Part shown: one piece after another, positions 55,071 to 64,000 of the stretch | Layout of the letters: every line of letters starts with the position of its first letter | Position numbering within the stretch: position 1 is the first letter of the stretch | Assembly (NCBI GenBank): GCA_900491605.1 | Contig: UESW01004253.1 | Coordinates: 766,020 to 830,019, forward strand | DNA length: 64,000 bases | Source: Calamus simplicifolius | Taxonomy: Eukaryota > Streptophyta > Magnoliopsida > Arecales > Arecaceae | Direction: 5' to 3' | Notes under the pieces: generated by a model | The model's input: the letters and a program-made list of their open reading frames with translations, nothing else | Databases searched by the model: none | What the model was told of the DNA's origin: nothing | Program-made: the position numbers and the translations under genes

Positions 55071-58000
55071 GAAGATTCTTGTCTGGAATGTACGCGGAGC
55101 CCAGAAACCACTGTTTTGCTCCGCGTTTGGGAGGCTGTTGCAGCTTCATGGTTTTGATATCTGTGTTCTTCTGGAAACTCGATTGTCGGGGACCAATCTT
55201 GTTCGCTTCCGACGTATGGTTTCCAGATCTTGGGCTTCCTATGCTATTAACTCTGTTGGTCTCTCTGGCGGTATTGTGGTTCTGTGGAGAGCTGATAATA
55301 TCAGAGTGGATGCCTTTCACTGCTGTGGTCAGCAAGTTGCTCTGGTCATTTCTGACGGATCTTCTGGTCCCTGGCTTCTATCGGGTGTTTATGCTAGCAC
55401 TGATTTCAGGGTGCGCCGAGTGTTATGGGCTGAGATTCATTCTTTACTGTCCCAGGGTTTTCCCTCTCTCATTGCAGGTGATTTCAACTGCATTGTCGGG
55501 GCCAATGAGAAAAGAGGTGGCAGGGAGTCGGTTGGTTCCCTGGAAAGAGCTGAGTTCAGGAACTTCATTGCTTCAGCTGGTCTTTTGGATCCGGATTCTC
55601 AGGGACCCAGTTCACTTGGTGTAACAATCATCAAGGTTCAGCTAGGGTGTAGGAAAGATTGGATAGGGCCATGGCCAATTCTAATTGGCTCCAGCTTTTT
55701 CCCTCAGCCATTGTTACTCATCTGTCTAGAATTGCTTCGGATCACTGTCCTATTCTTATCTCTACTGATGTGTCTCTCCAACAAAGTAAGCTTTTTCGAT
55801 TCGAGAAATTCTAGACTTTCTATTCTACTGCTAGAACTGTCATCTCACAGGTTTGCGGTTGCCTATCAGAGGGAGTGCCACCTACAGACTTTCGAGACGT
55901 CTGGTTCTTGCTAGACGCAAACTATGTAGATGGAGTAGAAGGAAGGTGGGGGACATTGTTTGATAGGTTGAGTAGACTGAGTCTATTATTTCTTCTCTGC
56001 AGTCCAAGGAGGATCAGGAAGGATACCTTCCTGATTATGATCTTTCGACCCTTAGAACCAGTTTGGCTCTTCATCATTCCCTTTTATTGCAGCAGGAGAC
56101 GTTCTGGAGGCAGAGGTCCCGCATTCAGTGGATTCAGGAAGGGATTCAACACTAGATTCTTTCACCAGGCCACATTGAAATGTCGTGCTGTGAACCGTAT
56201 TAGACGGCTTATTGATGAGGAGGGCAACCCTCAGGAGGATTTCTAGATGATCAGGGATCAGATGTTCCATTTCTTTCAATGTAGATGGTCTGAGCATTCT
56301 GGTGAGGGGTACCCTGTTTTCCCGATCTCTTCTTCCTTCAGGGTCTCCGACTTTATGGGATCTTGGAATTGATAAGGCTCCTAGGCCTGATGGGTTCCTA
56401 GCTTTTTTTTTTGCCACTATTGGGATATTGTTGGACAGGATGTTGTGCAAGCTATTCAGCTTGTCTTCCAGTCTAAAGCTATTCCTGCTGATTGGAATCA
56501 GACTCTTATCACCCTAGTGCCCAAACGCCCTAATGTTTCCTCTCCTCAACACTACCGCCTATCAGTCTCTACACTACCTTATATAAAGTATGTGCATATC
56601 TTGGTCTCCCGTATGTGTTCCATAATGCCTCGCCTCATCTCTCCAGAGCAGGGGGCTTTCATCAGGGGCGTAGTATCACTGATAATGCCCTGCTTGCTCA
56701 GGAATTCATGCACGACCTTCAGCGAGCTCCGAGCCGTCAGAGTCTTATGGCTGTTAAGCTTGATATGGAGAGAGCTTATGATAGATTGAGCTGGACTTTT
56801 CTGTGCCACACCCTTTTTGAGTTTGGGTTTACGAAGCTTTTTGTTGATTGGGTTATATATGGCCTGTGTTCACCGGCCCTCCTTCTCTCTCCTTATTAAT
56901 GGTGGTTAGACTTATTATTTTCACTCTAAGGTTGGGTTGAGACAGGGTTGCCCTCTTTCGCCTTTCCTGTTTATTCTCTCGGCTGATTCGTTGTCCCGGG
57001 CGCTATCCCAGGCTCAGGATGGCTATTCTTTGGCCCCTTATACTGCTGGTCCCCAGGGGCCCTCCCTTTCCCACCTTATGTTTGCTGATGACTGCATTCT
57101 TCTGGGAAAGGCCACTGTCCGCAATGCTATCACTTTTGCGACCATTCTGCAGTCTTATTGTCATGCTTCAGGGCAGAAAGTCAATATCTCTAAATCTTTG
57201 ATCTGCTTCAGCCCAAGGACGAATTCTACATTTAGAGGGACTATCTCACATATTATGGGTATTCCAAATCAGGCTAATCAGCTATCCTATCTTGGTATAC
57301 CTATTACGGGGAGGCGGCCTCGTATCTCTGATTTCAGTAACCTGGTTAGCCGGGTCCGTGACAGATTGGATGGGTGGCAGGTCACTGAGCTTTTATGATG
57401 GCGAGGCTTACTCTGTTACGCTCGGTGCTATCTTCCCTTCCTCTCTATCTGTTATCCAATGTTTCGTTCCTTTGACTTGCTTGAGGAAGATTGAGAGATA
57501 TTTCCGAGACTTCCTCTGAGCTTTGATGCAGGATGGGCATGGTATTCACCTTCTGGCTTGAGATATTATTTCTATGCCGATTACTGAGGGTGGGCTCGGG
57601 ATCCAGTCGCTTATTGTTAGGAGGGAGGCTCTGATCGCTAGGCATGCTACGCGGTTCTTGCTTGATCCGCACTGTTTGTGGAGCTCCTTTATGCGGGCCA
57701 AATATGGAGACTGGAATTCTTCCTCTCTTCCTCAGCTCTCTTTTGGGCACTCTTTTTTCTGGAAAGAGGTTTGTCGCATACTCCGGCTATACTGGACAGC
57801 ATTTCTTGGTCTCTAGGTGATGGTGCTTCTGTTGATATTGTTCAGGACACTTGGATAGCTGACCTTCCTCTATCTCGTTGGCCGACTTTTGTGAGTACTG
57901 ACATCCCTCATGGAATGAGGGTGATTGATTTATTCACCCCGATCACTCTGCTTGGTCTTCTTCTATGGTTTCTAGCTTCTTTGGAGTCGAGCTTCACCGT

Positions 58001-59054
58001 CGCATTCTTGCTATTCCTCTTACTCCGGCTCCCACCCCTGATATTAGGGTTTGGAGGAGATCCTGTCTGTCTCGTGCTCCTATCAGAGATCTTATTGAGA
58101 TTTACAACCCTCGGCCTCAGCACTCGATTGATTTGAAGTGGATCTGGCGTCTCCCCATTCATTCTTGGGTGCGGCTTTTTATTTGGAAACTTGCATAGAA
58201 CGCACTTCCTACTTGTTCCCTACTCTCCGGAAGAGGTATGAGCATTCTGCCTACTTGCCCATTATGTGGTATTGGGGGCAGACGGTTGGTCATGCTATCT
58301 TCACTTGCTCTAAAGCGAGACAGATTTGGCAGGTGATGGTCCTTGGGATCAGGGGTCTGATTCCTGTGCAGTTACTTTCTGAGTATGATCAGGGAGGATA
58401 TGGTAGAGGCTTCCATCTGCTGGTTTCGAGGAGGGCTTACACAGCTTATCAGATTTGGTTATCTCAGAACCGGCTCGTGTTCACTGATGAGACTATTCAT
58501 TCTCGTAGGATTGTAAGGGCTGCCTTTTCTTTAGCTGCTGAGTATAAATTCTATCAGAGAGTTATTGTTTCTGCTACCCCTGGCCACTGGGAGCCCCCAC
58601 CTCCAAGGTTTGCTAGAATCAACTTTGATGGAAGTGTTCGTGGTAGATGTGCAGGCTCGGCTTTTGTGATTCATGAGCCTGATGGTGAGATGCTGGCGGC
58701 TGGTGGATTCGTTCTTCTCGACTCCAGTGCCTCTTGCGGAGCTGTGTGCTGCTTGGGCTGGTATCTGTTGTGCTATTCGTAGTCTGGGTATTCGCAGCAT
58801 TATTATTGAAGGGGATTCCATTACTGTTATCCGCTGGCTTAGGCAGGATTCAGCGCTCGATTGCCTATCATCCCCTTGATTGGCGACATTCATTCTATCC
58901 TCTAGGGTATTTTCTGCGCCAAGATTAGGCACATCTACGGGAAGCCAACTCAGCGGCTGATTGGATTGTTGCCGGGATGGCCTATCATTCTGTTCTTGGA
59001 GCTGGAAGCCGAGCGACCTTTGCCTTTTTGTTCTTTTTAAATTTTGTACTCTAA
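55069..59054 (+). pseudogene. LINE B ORF2: endonuclease, reverse transcriptase, RNase H (broken)
   Basis: It starts MKILVWNVRGAQKP at 55069. The endonuclease has LLETRLSG, LLSGVYAST and AGDFNCIVGA in one frame (55069-55600), after which frames alternate. The RT shows MERAYDRLSWTF (56765-56800), RQGCPLSPFLFILSADSL (56939-56995) and LMFADDCILLGKA (57077-57117). The C-terminal RNase H (about 58610-58980) has INFDGSVRGRCAGSAF, ELCAAWAGICCAI, IIEGDS and DWIVAGMAYHS; a final TAA lies at 59052. RNase H in this place is known for a group of plant L1 elements. At least ten frame changes and a stop near 56247 prevent expression. Confidence 0.88.
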
Positions 59055-59145
59055 TATATTGGATTTGACTCATCTTGAATTGGTGTGATTATTCGTCTGT
59101 ACAAAAAAAAAAAAAAAAGAGAAGAAAGAAGAGGAGGAAGAAGAA

Positions 59146-59162
59146 GAAGAATGATGCCAGCC
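59146..59162. repeat. 17-bp target-site duplication of LINE B, right copy
   Basis: GAAGAATGATGCCAGCC, identical to 54358-54374, stands directly behind the purine-rich tail. Confidence 0.95.
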
Positions 59163-59465
59163 ACCTCACATTAATTAATCCGACGACATACTACTGCTCG
59201 ACGTAGCAATACTCCGAAATAAATGAGCATGCTTACCAGGCTTGTGACGCGCCAGCCGTCATCCAGGAAGCCACTGAGGCGACAGAGCATGAGAAAATTT
59301 GTGACGACGTTGGCAAGGGGGCCATGAGCAAGGTGCATAAGGTTAGATTTTTAAATATTATAATTTTTTAATTAAATAATTTATATATATATTATAAATA
59401 AAATGGTTAAGTTACATGGATGGCACTTTCTATACGATGGAATTCATTCTATTGAGGTACAATGG
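59163..59465. other. Unassigned DNA between LINE B and LINE C
   Basis: It is the continuation of the pre-insertion sequence left of LINE B. It is AT-rich at 59340-59405. I see no gene. Confidence 0.5.
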
Positions 59466-59544
59466 TTAAGATTCGTGCGGAGGGTTCTTTCCGGCTCTGT
59501 TTTCGGTGATTCCGTCTCCTCCGCTAGCTTGCCGTGCTTCCCTG

Positions 59545-61153
59545 ATGGCGTCAGTTGCTGCTCCTTCCTCGGGTGCCTCCGATGGGACTCGTCGGCCAAC
59601 AGGGCATGGAACCGGCCGTCTAGTGGCCGATTCGAATGGGTTGCCTCTTCTCCATCATCGGCGGAGATAGCGGAGCTGGAGAGGCTTTTCCCAGAGATAA
59701 TTCAGGTCCCTGTTAGTGCTCTGAAAGACAAGTCAATGGATGGGAGAATAGCTCAATCATAGCCCGGAGCCTCAGTCGATGGGTGCCGCTGAGGCAATCG
59801 TCCGTGAGTTCCATCGTTCTGGAGTTGCCGGTGAGATTGCTGCCTTCTCCCTGGCTCATCGCCACTACATTTTCCGATTTGCTGATCCGCATGCTAGAGA
59901 TTTAGTTTTGGGAGGCCTTTGGTTGTAAATGGACAACTAATTGCAGCCATGGATTGGCAATCGGAGTTTGTCTCGTCGGCTCTGTCTCTTCTCTCTGCTC
60001 TGGTATGGATCCGGCTCCCCTGCTTCCGATGGAGTTCTGGAATGAGGAGATTCTATCCAAGATCCTCTCTATGGTAGGGGAGTTTTGCTATGCTGATGAT
60101 GCTACACGCTTGAAGACTCAAGGGGGGTATGCTCGGGCTTGTGTTCGTGTAGATCTTGGCAAGCCTTTAAGTCCGGGTGCAAGAGTTCGGGGGAGTAGAA
60201 GTCCGTTCTGGCAGCAGTTCTCCTTCAAAAGCCTGAGGGAATCTGTGACTCCTGTGGTGCTATCCATTTTGCTGGCAGTTGCGTTCCAGTGGCAGTCCCT
60301 GCAGCATCTTCAAACGGCCCTAGGTTCGGGCCGTGGATGGCAACAATTAGGCGACGTCGGCCCTCCCAGCTGCAGCCTCCAGGTCCCTCTTCATCTGCTC
60401 TCAGGGAGGAGCGCTTTTCCCCTGCTGAAGGAGGGATGGCAAGTTCCTAAGAAATCAGTGTGTAGGCATGAGGGCAGAGTTCCTCTGGGGGATCGCTTCT
60501 CCTCCACGCCGCTGAAGCCTTCGGTCTCAGGCAATGTTGTCTCAGATGCTGAGTGTCGGTCCTGTAGCTCCATGCCGGTTCCAGATTCTAAAGTCCAGAG
60601 GGTGTGCCATTTGTCTAAGCCAAGTCAGGTGATTTCAGGGACCCCAATCGTTCACTGCCCTAAGTTTGGGGGTTGAGTCTGCTAGTCCAGAGCTCCGCGT
60701 TGGATTTTCTTTGGGCCCAGTTAAGAGGGCCCGACCGATTGAGTCCAACTCCCAGAATGGCTCCTAAGGTCAACAGAGCCAAAGGCAAGGCCCCCCTTGT
60801 TTCTAAAGGAAAGGAGCCTACTTCTTTCACCTTTTCAGCCTCTACTGTTGCAGCACTTGGTTCTGGTGCCCAGCCTCGTCAGGGTACCAAGAAACCCCGC
60901 TGTCTGGGGGTGCTAACTTGGAGTCGAATCCTGGGTCACTGAATCAGAGTTGTTGGTGGTTCAGACCCACGAGTCGGCTGTCTCAATGTTGAAGCAGGCC
61001 TTGCTGAAAGATGATCTTGGGCTGGATTCGGGATTGTCCCGGCCTGAGGAGTGTGGTGGCATGGTGTCAGTGGTGGGCTCCCCTCAGAGAGTTTACACCT
61101 TGACATGGTGGTGGCTGATGATAGGGCTGGGGCTGTTCCCCCCAAGTGTCAGA
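59545..61153 (+). pseudogene. LINE C ORF1: nucleic-acid-binding gag-like protein (broken)
   Basis: A start at 59545 (MASVAAPSSGASDG) fits the place of the LINE A start, but the next conserved part (RFEWVASSPSS, LERLFPEIIQVPV) is in another frame. From 59954 follow LLPMEFWNEEILSKIL, CVRVDLGKPLSPGARVRG and the zinc knuckle CDSCGAIHFAGSC (about 60250-60288), again in a shifted frame, with spacing CX2CX3HX4C. The C-terminal part keeps FTFSAST and KRARPIE-like stretches (60715-60860). An overlap with ORF2 like that of LINE A seems likely. Confidence 0.75.
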
Positions 61154-63881
61154 ATGAAGATTCTTATTTGGAATGTGCGAGGAGCTTTGAAACCTTCGTT
61201 TTGCTTCTCTTTTGGTAGACTTGTGCAGCTGCATAAATTTGATATTTGTGTCCTTCTTGAGACCCGTCTATCTGGGATTAGTTTGGCCCATTTTCGAAGA
61301 CTATTTCCAGAGCCTGGCAGTCTTATGCTGTTGAGTCTGTCGGTCTTTCTGGTGGTATTTTGTTGCTCTGGCGAATGACATATTAGAGTGGATGCCCTTC
61401 ATTGCTGTGGCCAGCAAGTTGCTGCTGTTATTTCTGACGAACCTCTCTTCCCTGGTTCCTTTCGGGGGTCTATGCCAGCACTGATGTCCGAGATCGTCGG
61501 TTGTTATGGGCTGAGGCTCTCTCGATGCTTGCTCAAGGATTTCCTCCCTCTTAGCTGGGGACTTTAATTGCATTATGGGGGCTCATGAGAAGAAAGGTGG
61601 TAGACCGTTTGTTGGGTCAGCAGCCAGTGATGAGTTCATCTCTTTCATATCTAATGCCAATCTCTTGGATTTGGGGTTCCAGGGCTCTCAATTTCAATGG
61701 TGCAACAATCAGAATGGATCGGCTAGAGTTTGGGAAAGGCTGGATAGGGCCTTGGCCACTCCTAATTGGCTTCAGTTGTTTCCTTCAGCTACGGTCTCTC
61801 ATCTGCCTCGTATTGCCTCGGACCATTGCCCTCTTCTTATCTCTACGGAGGCGGGCTATTTGCGGAGTCGGCGGTTTAGATTTGAGAAGTTTTGGACTTC
61901 CTATTCTTCTGCTAGAACTATTATTTCTAAGGTTTGGCGGTTTCCTATCAGAGGGAGTGCTATTTACAGACTTTCGAGGCGGCTGGCTCTTGCTAGACGT
62001 AGGCTTTCTTGTTGGAATCGAAGGGAGGTGGGGGACATCCTGAGGAAAATTGAACAAGCTGAAGCTACTATTGCTTCGCTTCAGGCTAAAGAGGATCTGG
62101 AGGGTGGTCTTCAGGACTCTGATCTGGTGTCCCTTCGATCTACCCTATCGATTCACCACTCCCTCCTCCTACAGCAGGAGATGTTTTGGAAGCAACGGTC
62201 CCGTATCTAGTGGATAAAAGAAGGGGATTCTAATACCAGATTCTTCCACCAGCCACTCTCAAACGCCGGGCAGCGAACCGTATCAGGCATATAGCTGATG
62301 ATGAGGGGCAGATCTAGGAGGACGAGCAGATAATCAGGGATCGCCTTTTTCACTTCTTCCGGACTAGATGGATGGAGACTACGGGTGATGGTCTCCATGT
62401 GTTCCCTGTTCTATCCCTTAATAGGGGACGAGCAGATAATCAGGGATCGCCTTTTTCACTTCTTCCGGACTAGATGGACGGAGACTACGGGTGATGGTCT
62501 CCATGTGTTCCCTGTTCTATCCCTTAATAGGGTCTTCGATGCGGAGAATGATCTTCTTGTCATGCCCATTTCTGAGGATAATATTCGGATGGCTTTATGG
62601 GATCTTGGTGGATAAGGCCCCGGGGCCTGACGGGTTCCCACCTTTCTTCTTCCGTCATTACTGGGGTATTTTGGGGCAGGATGTTTCTCAGGCCATCCAG
62701 ATGGTGTTTCAGAAGAAAGCCATCCTTATGAGTGGAATCGGACTTTTGTTACTCTTGTTCCTAAGCGTCCGGATGCCTCTACCCCCCAGCACTTCCGGCC
62801 TATCAGCCTCTGCACTACCTTATATAAGGTTTGTACACACCTCTTAGTCTCTCGGATGTGTATGGTGATCCCCGTATTATTTCTCCGGAGCAAGGGGCGT
62901 TCTTCAGAGGCCAGGAGCATCACTGATAATGCCCTTCTGCTCAGGAATTCATGCATGATCTTCAGCGTGCCTCTAGGCGTCACTGTCTTATGGCTGTCAA
63001 GCTCGACATGGAGAGAGCCTATGACAGATTGAGCTGGGCTTTTCTTCGTTGCACTCTCCTTGAGTTCGGATTTGCGCAGCTCTTTATTGACTGGATTTTA
63101 GCCTGTATTTATCGCCCTTCCTTTTCGATCCTTATTAACGGGGCCAGACTGATTACTTTCACTCCGAGGTCGGTCTGAGACAGGGATGTCCTCTATCGCC
63201 GTTTTTGTTTATCCTCTCTGCTGATGCGATATCTCGGGCTCTTCTTTAGGCATAGCAGAGTTCTTGTTTGACCCCCTACAGTGCTGGGTCCCTGAGGCCA
63301 TCGCTTTCTCACTTGTTATTTGCTGATGATTGTATTCTTCTGGGTATGGCTTCCATAAGCAATGCTACCATTTTTGCCTCTATTCTCCAGTCTTATTGTT
63401 CGGCTTCCGGTCAGAAGGTTAATCTGAGTAAGTCCTTGATTTGCTTTAGCCCTTCGACGTCGCCTACTTTAAAGGGGGCTATTATGCAAATTATGGGAAT
63501 TTCGATTATGGCAGATCGGCTATCCTATTTGGATATTCCTATTACGGGTAGACGTCCTCGGTGCTCTGATTACAGTGATCTTGAGAGGTGCGTCCGCGAT
63601 CGTCTGGATGGTTGGCATGCTACTAGTCTTTCAATAATGGGGAGGATCACTCTTATTCGATATGTGTTCTCGTTCCTTCCTCTCTATCTGTTATCTAATG
63701 CAGCTATTCTAGTGACCTGTCTGAGATGGATTGAGAGATATTTTAGGGATTTTCTCTAGAGCTCCATGCAGGATAGACATGGCATTCATCTTGTGGCCTG
63801 GGACATTGTTTATCGTCTGATCTCTGTGGGGGGTTTGGGGATCAATCCCTAACGGTCCGTAGGGAGGCTTTGCTTGCTAGG
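61154..63881 (+). pseudogene. LINE C ORF2: endonuclease and reverse transcriptase (broken, truncated)
   Basis: It starts MKILIWNVRGALKP at 61154. The endonuclease shows VLLETRLSG, AGDFNCIMGAHEKKGG and ASDHCPLLIST (61575-61850). The RT part has DKAPGPDGFPPFFFRHYWG (62610-62665), MERAYDRLSWAFL (63010-63045) and LLFADDCILLGMA (63315-63350), followed by the thumb with LSYLDIPITGRRPR. A 106-bp duplication (62321-62532) shifts the frame. The sequence ends at the Athila LTR shortly after SFLPLYLLSNAAI and REALLAR. Confidence 0.85.
62321..62532 (+). repeat. 106-bp tandem duplication in LINE C ORF2
   Basis: GACGAGCAGATAATCAGGGA to CCCTTAATAGG stands twice, at 62321-62426 and 62427-62532. The copies differ by one base (GATGGATGG against GATGGACGG). 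Since 106 is not a multiple of three, the event destroys the frame between endonuclease and RT. The high identity shows it is recent. Confidence 0.95.
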
Positions 63882-64000
63882 TGATAAACGCATAAATAAT
63901 TATCATTAAACCTATTAATTAATAATTTAATATACCTATTATTATTTAATATTTTAATATTTTATATAATATTTTAGATAAAATCTTATCAACTTAAAGA
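63882..64000 (+). mobile_element. Athila-3: LTR start of a third Athila-like element
   Basis: TGATAAACGCATAAATAATT and the next 100 bases match the LTR starts at 21029, 29784, 35586 and 43738, closest to the Athila-2 3' LTR. It interrupts LINE C; CTAGG (63877-63881) would be the left target duplication. The element, or a solo LTR, continues beyond the window. Confidence 0.9.

Larger units (their letters stand above)
54375..59145 (+). mobile_element. LINE B: 5'-truncated plant L1 retrotransposon
   Basis: The element starts within ORF1 and runs through ORF2 (55069-59054) to a 3' UTR with GATTTGACTCA and TGTACAAAA, then about 17 A and a purine-rich tail (GAGAAGAAAGAAGAGG...). Perfect 17-bp duplications flank it. 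The truncation removes the ORF1 start and zinc knuckle. Frameshifts are scattered through it. It is the clearest single insertion of the LINE family here. Confidence 0.92.
59466..63881 (+). mobile_element. LINE C: plant L1 retrotransposon, 3' part cut off
   Basis: It begins with TTAAGATTCGTGC, also found at the 5' end of LINE A, followed by ORF1 and ORF2. At 63881 it is broken by the LTR of another element, behind the RT thumb. RNase H and the tail, if they exist, lie beyond the window. The family is that of LINE A and B. A 106-bp tandem duplication lies in ORF2. Confidence 0.85.

Noticed and set aside
1..64000. A host gene anywhere in the window
   Set aside because: Each longer frame could be assigned to a transposable element, to tandem repeats or to chance; no exon series of a known plant gene family was recognised.

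Overview
This window is plant nuclear DNA made almost wholly of transposable elements. I could not support any host protein gene, tRNA, rRNA or CRISPR array. The mixture of Athila and Tat/Retand Ty3-gypsy elements, a Del/Tekay-type chromovirus and L1 LINEs that carry a C-terminal RNase H domain points to a large, repeat-rich plant genome. A monocot, perhaps a palm, is my guess from general resemblance only. Nearly every reading frame is broken, which fits old, silenced, probably pericentromeric DNA. A run of N at 10503-11244 is an assembly gap.

Layout. 1-2106: the 3' end of a Tat-like LTR element, with polypurine tract and a GC-rich LTR that contains a hexanucleotide minisatellite. 2107-3242: AT-rich DNA, nothing recognised. 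3243-about 9223: LINE A, a near full-length L1 on the minus strand (ORF1, endonuclease, RT, RNase H, poly-A tail). 9594-15917: a Del/Tekay-like chromovirus on the minus strand, flanked by GAACT duplications and inserted in an older duplicated LTR/leader fragment; its pol is missing and an LTR piece of a second chromovirus plus the N gap sit inside it. 16256-19828: remnants, including an L1 RT fragment (+) and an RTE-type LINE fragment (-).

19829-52513 is the centrepiece: one Tat/Retand-like element on the minus strand, about 13.6 kb without its insertions. It has LTRs with a 57-bp minisatellite, a PBS, gag, protease, RT, RNase H, a second archaeal-like RNase H, integrase, a 141-bp tandem array downstream of pol, and an antisense, apparently intron-containing extra gene (31732-34232) with its own TATA box. 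Two Athila-like elements are nested in it: Athila-1 (21029-30997, TSD GCTAC) in its 3' LTR and Athila-2 (35586-44727, TSD TGTCC) in its 141-bp array. Both run opposite to their host element.

52519-54357 is AT-rich DNA with a MITE-like inverted-repeat structure. 54375-59145 is LINE B (+), 5'-truncated with a perfect 17-bp TSD. From about 59466 runs LINE C (+), which is cut at 63882 by the LTR of a third Athila-like element that leaves the window.

The order of events can be read from the junctions: the Retand-like element inserted first, then Athila-1 and Athila-2 landed in it; LINE C predates the third Athila insertion; the duplicated LTR fragment predates the chromovirus. The most interesting object is the antisense gene in the Retand-like element, an example of the extra ORFs known from plant Tat elements.
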